DNA of 64,000 nucleotides, from assembly GCA_037349105.1 (NCBI GenBank), contig JAYJMM010000034.1, positions 2,728,001-2,792,000 on the forward strand, written 5' to 3'. The translations under genes were made by a program, and so were the position numbers. Numbering within the stretch: position 1 is the first letter of the stretch; every line of letters starts with the position of its first letter. Positions 1 to 11,813 of this stretch are shown in pieces. The notes under the pieces were generated by a model. That model was not told the DNA's origin, did not search any database, and saw nothing but the letters and a program-made list of their open reading frames with translations. This DNA comes from Limnomonas spitsbergensis. Taxonomy: Eukaryota; Chlorophyta; Chlorophyceae; Chlamydomonadales.

Positions 1-2312
1 AGGACAATCAAGCAAGCTAGGTACCAGCTGTAGAGATCTGCAAGACAAGATTTGATTGAAATTTTGCCAAAGCCCTGTGCTCCCTGCCCTCTCCTATTTC
101 AGTGGTTACCCTAAAAAGTGCATTTGATGATCAGCAGTCAGCTGGACCGCATCATGTACTGCTTTGACAATTTGTTGTCTCTCCGGCCTGTCCATCTTTC
201 ATTAGTGCTGCCCACGCAGCGTCTATGGTTGACAACTAGATGTGGTGATAGCCTGACTGGAGAGCTGGCCGAGGCGGCAGCAGCTGCTGACCAGGACCTG
301 TGGACTGGACTTATGATGGCGCTTCCAACGCGCCTAATGCGAGCCCGGTCCCAGCAGGAATGTCTCCTCGTCCTCGGCTTTTCACACTGCCCCCGTCTCA
401 GCATCGTCTTTGGTTTCAGAGATGTGGGGGATGCCCTGATCGGCTTATGCGAGCTCCGTGTTTGCTACCCCGCTGCGCTCCTGCCACGTTCTAACCGCAG
501 GCCTGATGGCAAGGGTGCCGCTGTCAGCTGCCAATATGGATATCCATTCACACAGACCAGGAGTTTGATGCGGCTGGTGGGTCTCATCCATCCTAGGGCT
601 CGGGGGGGTCGTAATTCAAATTTGTCCCAAGCATAAAGGTGTGTACGTTGAAGATCTTTGCCTCCCCATCAGACCAGCAGCCTCTACCGTCTGTACACAT
701 GTGTGAACAATGCCGGAAGGGGCCCTACATTTGCATAGATACACATGCACGGCACCTTCTTCCCCTCCCCTCCCTTTCCGCCCCCCCCTGGCTGCAGGGC
801 CATGGCTATGCACTTGTGCAGGTGGTGTGGAGTCTTGGGCCTCATTATCCTAGCCAAATCAGTGTTGAAGGTGGAAAGAGACGTACTCGTTGAGAGCTGT
901 GACGGGGGGGTGATTCAGCGCGCACATGTCGGGGCTTCAGGCGATGCACCTTGAATCATTCACGTAGCCTCTCGGCCCACTGCTTGTTCCCTTCGTGGAA
1001 AGTTGCATCAAGGGACTTGCCTTGCTGCTGTGAGGGCTTGCCTCCCTGAAATGGAGGGACACCTCGCTTTACCATCAGGGTTGAGGCTGTGTGAACGGTT
1101 CAGGGTTTAGGGACCCTTCATACTTCCATGTCCTCATGGTCGAGTCAACCATGCACACCTCCATGCATGCTTTCCATATCTGGCCTCGCAACATGGCCAA
1201 GGCAGGTGAGAAGATGGCCGCTAGTGTGCCACTACCCAGGCCAGCACGGCGCGCTTCAGGACTCAATGTGCACCTCAAAGTCAAGCGCTTGTACACACTG
1301 GGGTTGGGGTTGGAGGCTACAGGCCTATATGGCTTCGGCATCTCACCAACAGGACAATCTGGAATGCCTTGGATTCTGTTTTATAAATCATGAACCTGTG
1401 CCAATATTGTTTTTTTGAAGATTGTAGCCGCCAGGATGTTCTTACATCTACATGTCAATGTGCAGATTCTGTACGGTGACTTGAAATATCGATTGATGCA
1501 CTGCCTAGGCAGCTGACAACATGGCATATGTTGTATTGTTATGCAATGGCATGCCTTGCCTCCTTTTTATGGGCATCTGGGCAGCCATCATTCAGCTCGT
1601 CCATATAACCTTGATCAACATCCGACCGTTGGCCCAAACAGCAGGGCTAGCTACTTCACGCCCCTGGGCTGGAGGCCATCCCTAACACAAATTGCAGCTG
1701 AAGAATCCTGGCTGGACTGTGTTGTTGTAGGGTGCTTATTACTGCTTAGTACTGCTTAAAGCATCAGGTAGTTTCTGCGCATTGGACAGTGGAACAGAGT
1801 GGAGCTGTGGAGGCCACCACCGCTTTTCAGATTTCCAACAACAAGCATGGTGCATGCGATGTGAGGGAAATAAGTTTGTAACTGAACTGGCCTCACTCAT
1901 GAGGGATGTCTAGCAACTGAAGTACCGGTACATGGTTCTGTCTCTTTTGCGGTTTTCTTAGTCTAGTGGGGCATCGATGCATGGGACGGATGCATGCACA
2001 CCACTTACAGCATGAAATAGACTAAGGACAGAAAGTGAGGAATAATACTGCCGGGGCAAGCACCATGGTCCTGAATGTGAATGGCAGCTGGAATTGAGGG
2101 TAGGCATTCCCTACGAGCCCCAAGCGGCCGAGCGTTCAAGAAAGACCAGCGGGATGCACCGTTCTAAACCTTTTAGTGGAAGCAAGGATGGCAGCTCACT
2201 TGATATCTGTGAGGGTTATTAAGATGTATGCAGGTACAATACAAGCTGACTTGGTACACCAGGACAATTGCCATGACCAGTTTAGAACGATACATACCCG
2301 GGTCAGGCAAAA
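1..2312. other. Unassigned sequence without a supported gene
   Basis: I find no convincing coding exon here. The longest open frame (118-636, plus) has no recognisable domain, and another frame is open across part of it, so I do not call it. A short block at 1921-1947, containing taccggtacatggt, recurs at 14329-14355, so part of this stretch is dispersed repeat. Confidence 0.4.
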
Positions 2313-2963
2313 GCGTTACACCCCGGGGCCCTGCTCAAAAAGGCTCGGCCGCATGGGCGCCTAACTTAAGGGAGGGACGAACGAAATAATCACTAGGGGG
2401 CAGGAAAAAAAGGAAAAGTGAGAAATAAACTGGTAATGAAGGGACAAACAAAAGGCTGAAAAAGAACGGCAAATAAAGTTCCAGCCTTTGAAAACGTCTT
2501 TGCCTCAATGATATCTACCACGTCTTCCACAAATACCCGGACCAGTACAACCAGCAATATTCGAAAACATGTTTCACAGCTTCCGGTAGAGAGCAGGGCG
2601 ACCAATCCATGCATATGACATGTCTATGGCGAAAGGCATTTAGCACCCTTTCATGTGCTTGGTGACATCCTCATCTCCCTCGAAATTTTCAATGCTGAAA
2701 TGCACTCCCTTGAAAGCATAGGCTAAGCTAGGCCTTAATAAAGTAGCAGGAGATAACGGCAGTCATGCCAAATTAAATAGTGTGACCTATAATCGGCCCA
2801 TGATGCACTGTTTTCTAAGACATGAACGCTCACGCGCCTGCGGGTAGCTTCCTGGCTGTCAGCAAAGTAGCAACTTGAGTACATCATCACTCTCATCTGA
2901 ACAGTTGGGCGCCCACGCGGCCGCGCCTTCTTGAGCAGTGCCCAGAGGTGTAACGTCATTGAC
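2313..2963. mobile_element. Non-autonomous element with ~52-bp terminal inverted repeats (family A)
   Basis: The left end (2313-2364) and the right end (2902-2963) are inverted copies of one ~52-bp sequence. From the outside in it reads tgacgtnacacctctgggcc, then ctgct-agaaaggctcgg, then ccgcgtgggcgcccaac. The 540-bp interior has no coding capacity that I recognise. Twelve copies of this end sequence occur in the window, some facing each other as here and some solitary. This is the build of a MITE or other non-autonomous DNA transposon. The superfamily and target-site duplication are not clear from this copy. Confidence 0.6.
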
Positions 2964-3275
2964 ATCATGTTTGCGGCACAACTAGTAAACCAGAAACGAA
3001 GTTACATATGCGGCACCAATCAATAATATTGACGGGGCCAAGCTAAGTAGAAGATCAAAATATCCATTGGACACCCTTAAAACGCCATAAGCACTCAAAA
3101 TAAAACCAATGGGGGCACTCCAACCCAAGCCGAGGTAGCTTTACGTGGTCATGTCGAGGGGGGGTTGTTTTTGCCCCCCCCTCGGGTCATGTCACCATTA
3201 TTAGCGGTGCACAGTGCAACCTTGGGGCAAGCTTGCCCGCAGTGCCGCAATATCTTCATGCCTGCGGACGCATGC

Positions 3276-3943
3276 TTAGAGGCCCAAGTGTTCCAGCGCA
3301 ACACAAGCTGACAGGACTGACAAGTCCACCACATTGGGGCAATAACTGAGGTTGAGATGCCGCAGCGCAACACAGGTTGACAGGGCTGACAAGTCTCTTT
3401 TGCTCTGGCACATGAAGAGGTTGACATGTTGCAACGCCAGATAGGTTGACAGGCCTGACAGATCATTCAGTTGAAGGCAGTCGAACAAATTGACATGCCT
3501 CAGCTGATGATATTGTCCAAAAACTGCCACGTTAAGTAATCGAGTACACCTTGAAAGGTCCAGATGTTGCAATGAGGAGAAATGCCCCTCCGAAAGAAAA
3601 AACGGCAGGGGGTCATGAGTCTTGAGCTTCAGCCTCTCGACCTGGCTCCAAGGAATGGGTGGACGGTATATGAGGCGTTCATTGATCCCAAGCCCCAGCT
3701 CCACATAGGTCAGGCAGGGTGTGCGTGAGATGCTGTTCTGGAGAGCAGCATGGTGATGTTCACGCTCCATACGATGGGAGGATGGCTCATTTGGGCCCTT
3801 CAACACCAGCTGGTGGTTGTAGAGGTCATAGGCGTCTTTGAGCCGTCTTGATGTGGCTCGAATGGACCTCACACCACCTTCAACAAGGCACAAGATGTGG
3901 CACAACAGATCTGAAGGGAGCTGTGAGATGTAGTCGTGCTGAC
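3276..3943 (-). CDS. F-box / leucine-rich-repeat protein, 3' exon (partial)
   Basis: The minus-strand exon starts after a TGCAG acceptor (3946-3944) and stops at TAA 3278-3276. Its first residues, ISQLPSDLLCHIL followed by RSIRATSRRLKDAYD, fit an F-box, the Skp1-binding motif of SCF ubiquitin ligases. After a linker there are about four imperfect leucine-rich repeats of the form LxHLNLSxCxxxxDLSxLSxC, up to the stop. F-box plus LRR proteins usually choose substrates for ubiquitination; the substrate here is unknown. The first coding exon(s) upstream of 3946 were not found, so the start is undefined. The LRR end is short, so the gene could also be a truncated copy. Confidence 0.55.
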
Positions 3944-5754
3944 CTGCATGGTCAGGAATGGGAGATTAGGAGCAAGTTGATAAGTATACAATGACAGCAA
4001 GGATCATGAGGGCCATGCATCTTCCAGAGACATGGCAAGTACCATATTTAAACCTCTTGAGTCATCCTCGAGAAATTCTTGAGAGTAAAATTGAGATGAC
4101 ATTTTATGTACGTCTTGGCCGTGCAGTCGGCTGTTGCCACCAGCTTCTTGTAATTTGAATTTGTTCCCAGAGGTTCAGAAGGGGTGGTGCCATGCAGGTG
4201 CCATGCCATGGAGCTAGTTGATGAACATGGCTGTTCTTATTGGTTAGGATGAGACTAAACAGTTCAGACATGCTAGTCACTGATCCACGTATGGCAATCT
4301 GACATGGCCAAAACAAAATCAAAATCGTAAGGCAAATGCTCAAGTGTGCTGCAGTAGTGCAGTCTGCATGTTCCAACCAGTCAATGCACGGTAATGAAGC
4401 GTTCCTGGTCCGTTTTTCGGTACACAAATATTCAGCATTTCGTGGCCTTGAGCTTTGCCAACCGGTACCGATCCGTGCTTTGATAACAAGCAATTCATAT
4501 CATTTATCAAGCACTTACCGATACCGCTGGGAGTTGATGTCGAGGTATGTGCGACATTGCTGTGATAGTGGGTCTGCATCAGGGGGAACAACCTGTGGGG
4601 GGCAGCGAAACGGCAATAAGCGATGGACATCGCATAAGAACGGGTTTACCGCAGTCACTCGCCACGTACGGTTCCGGAGCATATCACTGACCCCGGGGCC
4701 CCTTGATCTTGTGGGTCTGCTTTTGCTGTCTCTCGGATGAGGGAGGAAGCGGACCAGCACAGAAGAAAAAAGGGAACTAAATTGAAGGGACAGGTTGGAA
4801 AATAAGGACAGGCATAGGAATCCCTGTATCAGCTGGAACGTCTACGCCTCAACGATATCTACAACATCTTCCATAAAAGGTAAGGCATCCCACCGGTTGT
4901 AACCGAATTACACTCTTAGGCTGTTCTTAGCCTGGTTTCGGGACACCTTGATGGACCTGTGGGGAAAGAAGCATAGGTGAAGATGCACATACACACCATG
5001 ACACCACACAAACGTTAGCGTGCATCATGGATTGCATTTCAGTCGCCTTTGTCCAATTGTCCTTATGCCTACGAATGCTGGCTTTCAGGCTCAGTAAAGT
5101 CAGGCTGTGTCTTCGTGAAGATCAGATGCGGTGCATTTTTTGATGGCTTTCAGGCTCAACAAAGTAAGGCTGTGACTGAGTCTTCGTGAAGGTCTAATGC
5201 GATAATTTGTTTATGCAACGTCACAGCTGATGTACTGGTAACCTGGTTACTGTTTGTCAGGCTAGCCCAGTGAAAGCCTCCAGGAGACTTCACTTTCTTG
5301 TGTGCCGTGGTCTCAAGCAAGATACACTGGGCCCATAGACACAGCACAATGTCTCCCACACATGTCTGACTAACACAATTCACAATGACACGGCCGAGCC
5401 TTTCCAGCATGGCCCAAAAGTGTACTGGCATTGACACAATTCACAACTACTATCGTAAGCGCAGGACCTGCTGGCGCAAGGGACCAGTGCTGAATGAAAT
5501 AGGGTATAAAATAAGGTGTCATGTCATTATTTATTTGATAGTCTTCCTGCCTACACTATATTGGGCCCATGTAACCTGCATGTAACCCATTGAAGCAGCA
5601 GGCAGGGTGGGTGCTAAGAAACAATTGTTGTTTTCTTGACCCAACAGCCTTATATCCAGGCCTTAATCATATTCAGGCCTAATATAATTAAAACGTCACC
5701 AGAAGTGTCAAAACGATCACAACGAAGCATCAACAAAAGCAAAACCTGGGGCTC
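3944..5754. other. Unassigned sequence with repeat fragments
   Basis: No supported gene. Two things are visible. Positions 4740-4880 resemble 2395-2540, the interior of the first family A element, sharing a 'tcaaygatatctac' core and a purine-rich lead-in, so this is a damaged copy without ends. Positions 5082-5210 hold a ~65-bp tandem duplication (gctttcaggctcar...cttcgtgaagrtc). Confidence 0.4.
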
Positions 5755-8350
5755 TCATGCAGCCGTTGGGAACAAGCCCTTGACCTCCGTGACTGCCGCC
5801 TGCATCTCGTCGTTCATCGTCAGCAGCGTGTCTCTTGCCGACTGGATGAGCTTGATCGGCTCCGTCATCGCAGTCTTCATGTTCCCTGCCGCAGCGGCCA
5901 GGGCCGAGGAGATGGCAAAAGTGTCCTCGCCGAAAGCCTCCTTGATCTTGTCGCCAGAGTTTTCAAACACATCCTCGGCGCTCTTCGCGAGCTCGTTCAA
6001 ATCCTCCGCGAGCTGCTTGAAGTCGGGGATGAGCTCAATGATGAAGTCCTTGACGGCGATGAGCGCGTCCAAGACCAGCATGGCCACAGAGGGCAGCAGC
6101 TCCTTGCAGATCGCGTACCAGTCCTTGCCCTCGAAGTCGGGAAGGTCCAGCTTCAGGCCCAAGTCAAAGTCCATGCCCTCGTCAGTGACCTTGATTGAGG
6201 GGCACACTGACAGCTTCGTCTGCAAGGCATGACAGGGGGGGGGGGGGCATTGTAAAGGTGAGGGTTATGTGGGAGTGTGGGGACTGTACAAGGAGTCCAC
6301 TCAACTGTCCATTTTATGATGCTTCAGCTACATTCAGCCACCACCAGGGCCTGGTGTTGCAGGCCCTTCTGTATGGGCCTCCAGCTGTAGGTGGGAAATG
6401 TTTGCCCCCCATAGATCCAGCGCGGCCCAGCAGCCTGCCCAAGGTGGCATGTTGTGCACTAAATAATCACAGTTTACGGAGGGGCAGGATGACCCTTTAC
6501 CCTGACATGCGCGCAAGCACTCAAGCCTGAACCCTTAACTAGGCTGGGGCACTAAACCCCTGAACCTTAAATAGGCAGAGGCACTCAATCTTAAGCCCTA
6601 AACTACACAGGGGCATTCAACTCTGAACCCTGCACTAGACAGGGGCATGAAAACCTGAACCCAGCACAAGGCAGAAACAGTACACCCTGAACTTGGAAGG
6701 GGCAATCAACCCTGGACCCTAAACCAGGCGGGGACACTCACCATGTAATCTGGCCCCATGGTGAGCAGCTTCTTCTTGAGGGACTCAAACACGGTCACCA
6801 ACGCCTTGGCAATGTTGATCGGGCCGTTGGCATTCCTGCACGCCTTGAACAGCTTGAACATCTGCTGGTTGGCCGAGGACACAGCCTTCTTCATCGCAGC
6901 CTTCTTCTCGCGGAGGTCGTTGCCCTCGCCCTCGCCCTTCATGGCAGGGACCAGCTTCTTCTTCTTCATCGTGAACGTGGTCGTGATGCCAACGCCCTCC
7001 AGCGCCGCCACTGCCTTGGTGACTCCGGCCAGCGAGTCCGCGACATGCTGCTGCGCCACGTGGATGTTCTTGGCCTCCTCGGTCTTGGCGACGTCAAGGA
7101 CCGACACCACCTCCATGGTGTGCGGCGCATCCTGGGAGGCGAAGACAGCCTTGACCATGGTCAGGCGCACGCACGATGCGCCACCCTTGCCTGCGGCCTT
7201 CACCACCATCGACACCTTGTGTGTTGGGCCCACCGCAGCGCGCAGCTCGGTAAGGCAGGTGTTAAAAGCCGCCATGCTGGGCGGCGCAGCGTCAGAGGTG
7301 AGCAGGTCGGCCGCCAGCTGAAGGGGAGCGAAGGATGCCTCCATGTCCTTGTTCAGAGCCTTGTGCGCTTTTGCGAGGGCAGCATCGGCCTTCTTGACCT
7401 TGGCATCAGAGTCCAGTGTGGTGGCCTCGGCGGGGGTCAGTAGGCTGCAGTCAGCCTTGGTGAGCTGCAGCAGTACCTGGTCGTACTCGGTGGCGCCCTC
7501 CAGGTCCACATCCATGACAAAGCCTCCGCAGACAATGATGGCGGCGTCCTTGATGCTGTCGATGCACCTGTGGGCGTGCAGGTACGGGCGGGTTAAGGTC
7601 AATGGATGGACACTCATTCGGGATACTGGTGCGTGTCGGAAGAAACCCGAATGTGGATTTATATCGGCTTTCTATTGCAGCTTTGGAACCCGATGCATAC
7701 TAACAATGGCTTTTGTGTTACAGGAGGTGCGCATACACTCTAACGTATGGAAGCAAGGGCGAAGCCAAGCTCTGCATCGCGGTGGGAAGCCCCCCGGATA
7801 CTCTACTAGTTATAATTGAACCCGGTATATCGGCTGTGGCGTTGTGTTCGAAGAATGGAACAGCGTATAGACTCTTACCCGTTGATATCGTTCACGATCT
7901 CAATCATCTTGTTCAGCTTGGGCTCCAGGTCATCACAAAGATACGCATCGAAATCAGGCACCTGCATACAATTGTTCGAGAGGAGACAGGGAGGGCAATG
8001 AACATGGCGGAAAACAAACGCTGTTAGATCCACGCAGGAACGAGTGGGGAACCGAGGCAAGAAACAAAGCAGCGCGGGCGAGTGCCGCTGGCCCTTAGAT
8101 TAACATCCCACGCACCTTCATTTTCGAGAAGAGCATTTCATCCAAGTGACGGTCCTCAGGGTCCCTTTGCATGGAGGGACCAGCAGCCGAGGCAGCAGTA
8201 GACGATCCGCAGCCCTGAAGCAGAGTTAGAAGCAAGGACCACATATCAGGAAAAGCTAGCGGGTTGTTACGAACATGGGGCATGAAATGTTCAGGAACCA
8301 AAGTCCAAAGGTGAGCTAGGGTCGTTGGAGGCGGGGCCGATGCCTACCAT
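5755..8350 (-). CDS. MGCGSS-type (predicted dually acylated) protein, 491 aa, five exons
   Basis: Exons on the minus strand: 8350-8348, 8214-8116, 7961-7879, 7567-6742, 6219-5755. All introns are GT-AG and the joined frame is open for 492 codons. The first coding exon is the ATG alone (context AAAC ATG|GTAGGC). The next exon begins Gly-Cys-Gly-Ser-Ser, giving an MGCGSS start, the classic signal for N-myristoylation at Gly2 and palmitoylation at Cys3, so a membrane-anchored protein is likely. Residues 35-62 are acidic. Residues 63-337 are Ala/Lys-rich and helical, with a basic patch (TMKKKKLVP, then REKKAAMKKAV). The C-terminal exon (338-491) is helical and Ala-rich. I see no transmembrane segment and do not recognise the family. 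Intron 4 opens with a minisatellite anchored on its donor. Transcript ends are not identified. Confidence 0.85.
6535..6741 (-). repeat. ~46-bp minisatellite starting at the donor of intron 4
   Basis: Read on the minus strand, the intron begins at the donor GTGAGTG and continues with five or six degenerate units of the form TTGAGTGCCCCTGCC followed by TAGTTTAGGGTTCAGG. The first unit contains the functional 5' splice site. The units carry a TTTAGGG-like core. Confidence 0.65.
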
Positions 8351-9873
8351 GTTTATGCCTGTGCGTTGAGTGAGGGTCGGGTTGGGAGAGGGGCAGCGAT
8401 GTGTGACTGCGAGCGTCTGATGAGTGGAGATGGAGGCAACGGTGGTTAAATGCGGGCTGGATGACTTGTACAAGTGAGTTGTTGCTATCGTTGGGTTCAG
8501 AGAGCTCTTATAAACTTCACGACGTACAGTGTGCCGTACATGCACCCTTCGAAACGTCGATATAAGGGGGACGAGATTCGAACATCGGCAGTCGGAAGCT
8601 CACGGAAGGGCGCGGAAGGACGGATGTTGTAGCGTTCCAGCTCCTTGTTCTAAGGCTGTACAAGACGTACCAAGGGACGCCTTGGTAGAACATGGACTGT
8701 GTAGAATGACAAGCGAGATATCATGGAGACACGGACAGTTTAGAGCGAGGAGGGGCTCTTTACACGGAAATAGACATATTATATTCGTTAGCAACTGAGG
8801 TTGTTACATTGGTTTACAGAAGCTGTGGTGGGGCGACCGAGTTAGCTTCGGTCACACGGACCTAGGGGGTCACACTACGAGTGGCGATCCATCCTCCTCT
8901 TAAAGCTCTCTTCGAGTTCAGAAACTCGCAAGCGCGTGTCAGACCACGTCGGTCGAGCGTGTCAGAACACGACTGTGCTAGAGCACACTCAACCTGTGCC
9001 AGAGCACATACAGAACACTGTGCCAGAGTACAAACGAATTGAGAAGAAATTCTGAAGACGTTTGAAAGAAATAAATCTCCCTGGCTCGTTTCGACGGCAG
9101 GGAGAGAGCGACCCTTGAACGTGCGTAAGCTGCCAGCGAGGCAGATTCTGCGTTGGCCATCATATCAGGCAAATAAATAATACAATACAATACAATACAA
9201 TAATAATACAATACAGGTGAGTGTCGTAATGGACAGCGTTAGATTCTAACGCGTTAGAGGGTTTCAGGGTCCGGAGGGGTGCGTGGGCGAGGAAGAGTGA
9301 CGGACTTCTAAGGAATGCGCCCGTATATGTTCCTGAAGGCTAACAAATGACATGCCTTGCCGGAAACAGGACCATGAGCTAACGTGCTGATGTGAACGCC
9401 GACGAGCAGGACGGCCGCGAGTGGAGGTGGGCACTGTCGTCGCATCCGCCATGCATGGCGACACTGTTGACGCATCGGTGCCTCGGATGTGACTAGGTGA
9501 GGCGCTAAACATGGGCTACGATGCGCGTGGAGGCGACAGTGTCGAAATAAAAGAAGAGTTACGCTTTGCTCCAGGTTGCCATGTTGATTATGATGTGTTG
9601 TGTTACGCAGAAGTTGGGGAGGCGAGCGAGCCATAACACGCGAGACTGAAGGGACAAGCAAGGAAGGAAGCAACAGCAATGTCGGCATGAGAGGTGAGTG
9701 AATTCCAATCGAATTCAACTGGATGGAATCCACTGTTGTGCGCGAGCGCCGAGGCACACGCCATGCTTTTGAATTACGTGCCCTGGTTACAACTTCCCAT
9801 GATTTCGTGCCCTGGTTACCACACGGCCACGGGAAAACGGCTGGGAGAAGATCTCCCTGGACCTGCCCTTAAG
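8351..9873. other. Upstream region of the MGCGSS gene and unassigned sequence
   Basis: The first few hundred bases must hold the promoter and 5'UTR of the minus-strand gene starting at 8350; no clear TATA box was seen. Positions 8935-9035 carry several imperfect copies of 'gtgccagagcaca', and 9175-9215 is an (aatac)n microsatellite. No coding region is supported. Some of this may be flank or LTR of the retroelement that follows, but I could not find a matching repeat on its other side. Confidence 0.35.
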
Positions 9874-10130
9874 ATGGTGAGAACAAGGCAGGAACAGGAT
9901 AGCTCAACGCCAGGCCGAGGCCAATGCTCAATCGGCGGCCGACAAAGAGGCTAGCATGGCACACCGCCAACAGCTGGCGGCAGCGGAGTCAGCCCGGGTG
10001 GCTGAGCTCAGGGCGTCGGAGCACAGGCGGGTCGCAATCCAAGATCTCAAAAACAGACAGGCGGCTGAGCTCGCGGCTGCCATGGCTGCACCAGGCGACA
10101 ATGTAGAAATGATCGCTGCGGCTGAGGTTA

Positions 10131-11036
10131 GTGATAATGGCACGGGGAAGCATTTGCCAGAACATGCAACATCCCGGTAGAGGGGGGATTAAAGTTCCCA
10201 CTCCTCAAAAATTCCAAGGAAATGATAATGAGCGGATTGAAGATGCACTTTTTGTGTTTGAAAGTTACATGACAGGGAACTTCATACCATGGGTGGCTTG
10301 GCCTGCCCATGGTATGCAGTTTTTGGGGGGTAGAGCACTCGATACCTACCTCGATACCGCTAAGCCAATCCAGCTATCGGGACAGGTCATCACATGGGAA
10401 CTATTCTGTGACTGCCTTACTGCCCATTACAGCAAGCCTAACCGGGCAGTGATTGCTCGACATGACCTATTTGAGATCCAGCAAAACAACCAATCAGTCA
10501 ATGAATATGTGCACACCATCAAAACCCTGATCAATAGGGCAGGTGCCCCTAGCCCTACTGATCCTGACCTATTCAACTTGTTTTGGAAGGGTCTAGCTGA
10601 TAAGCACAAAGAGCTGTCACATGTAGACCCTGTCACTGGTCTGAGATGGAATGATTGGAAGAAGTGTGCTGAACATGTCATCACCATTGACCTGCAGCAA
10701 CGAGCGGGTTCACATGCAACCCCTAAAGGGGAGTCTAAAGGGCATGCACCCTTCCCTAGGCGCGATGTCTCTTGGGGAGAAAGACATCCCAGCTCATTGA
10801 AAGGGGCTACTGTTGTGCCTAAATCAGAACCCTACCCTCCTGCTCCACAGCCCCCGGCAGGTGGACGTGGAGGTGGCCGAGGCGGTACCACCCAGAACAT
10901 GGGACGTAGGGGACGTGGTGGCAAGGGCCCACGCCAGGGACAGCAACAGCAACAGCAACACGAGGGTCACAGCTACAATGGTGTGTGTGTTCGTTGCGAC
11001 TGGACGGGGGGGGAAGCACCTGTGGGGGTGCCCTAA
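10131..11036 (+). pseudogene. Retrotransposon gag-like polyprotein segment
   Basis: The 301-codon frame matches the retrotransposon gag layout. A helical core holds a W-x-L-F-x-D-C-L-T-A-H-Y segment and then 'NQSVNEYVHTIKTLINRAG', typical of Ty3-type capsid. A Gly/Arg-rich tail (RGGGRGG...RGRGGKG) and a poly-Gln run follow. The frame then enters a zinc knuckle of the pattern C-x2-C-x6-H-x3-C, but a run of eight G puts the two halves in different frames, so the knuckle is broken. The N-terminal coiled coil lies upstream in yet another frame. Confidence 0.7.
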
Positions 11037-11106
11037 CTTCCAGAGGAATTGAGAAGGAGGGTTAAAGCATCAGCTAACCGGTAAACAGCCGCTTGGAGAC
11101 AGGCGG

Positions 11107-11514
11107 CTCATCAATCGAAGTGAATTTTTGAGATTACAAGAGTTGACTAGCAGACCCTTCACTTTAGATGGGTTTAGTGATAATGATGGTGCTAATGCCT
11201 TGTACAAACCGTTTTGTTGTCCAGCCAAATCATTCTTCACAGAATCATTGGTGACTAATCATGTGTGGGCAAACCCACCGTTCCCTTTGATAGACCAGTG
11301 CATCAGTAGATACTTTTCTGAGAAGGGGAGGAATCCATCCTCTCTGTCCGCATGTTTCTTAGTGCCCAAATGGCCAGGTGCTGATTGGGAACCACTGTTG
11401 CAAGGCATGCGGAAGCTGGCAGTGTACCCAGAGGGGTATCCTTTGTTTTATAATTTGACAGAGTACGGAGAGGAGAAATGTTCGAGAGGGATTAAATTTC
11501 CTATGGCAGTTTAA
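11107..11514 (+). pseudogene. NPPF-motif, adenine-methyltransferase-like domain of the retroelement
   Basis: The open segment contains FTLDGFSDNDGANAL, then VWANPPFPLIDQCISRYF, then ACFLVPKWPGADW. An acidic FxLD stretch, an NPPF motif and a following strand ending in LVPxW match the layout of the Dam-like N6-adenine methyltransferase-type domain found between gag and protease in some algal and protist Ty3 elements. Whether it has ever been catalytic is unknown. It is in a different frame from gag and protease, so this copy is dead. Confidence 0.5.
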
Positions 11515-11591
11515 CTTTGATCCAGCTTATTCACCAGTACAGGTGAAAGCCATCAGGACTGCACCCAGTTTGACTATGAGATTCACAGGTT

Positions 11592-11813
11592 GTGAATGGC
11601 TCATCAACAAACGCTACGATAGATTCCGGTGCTTCACATTGTTTTGTAAATAAAAGAAAAGTGATTGATGCCGGGTTACATTGCTTACCTGATCACATAG
11701 TGGCAGATGGTACACATACTACCACTCACTCTCGATGCATGGCCACCGTACGCATTGTTACAGATGTAGTTCGCGGGATCAGCGTTTCAGGGGTTGGAGT
11801 GGCACACAGGTGA
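11592..11813 (+). pseudogene. Retropepsin-like protease segment
   Basis: The frame encodes ATIDSGASHCFVN, where D-S-G-A is the catalytic loop of retroviral-type aspartic proteases. It is followed by IVADGT (flap region) and the strand GISVSGVGVAHR, and then stops. The usual hydrophobic-hydrophobic-G motif near the C-terminus is not obvious, so the domain is probably truncated. Confidence 0.6.

Larger units (their letters stand above)
9874..11813 (+). mobile_element. Decayed Ty3-like retroelement (gag, NPPF domain, protease)
   Basis: In order: a basic start (MVRTRQEQD) and an Ala/Gln/Arg-rich coiled coil (9904-10130, in another frame); the gag core (10131-11036); a domain with a WANPPF motif (11107-11514); and a retropepsin segment with DSGAS (11592-11813). 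The parts lie in different frames, with breaks near 10135 and in the G-run at 11003-11012. After 11813 there is no reverse transcriptase, RNase H or integrase. No long terminal repeats were recognised. This is a 5' fragment of an inactive element. Confidence 0.7.

Noticed and set aside
118..636. 172-codon plus-strand frame
   Set aside because: No domain, no splice structure, and low-complexity-free but unremarkable sequence; other frames are open across it.
6758..7443. Plus-strand frames of 187 and 132 codons
   Set aside because: Antisense of exon 4 of the minus-strand MGCGSS gene, whose splice sites and frame are consistent.
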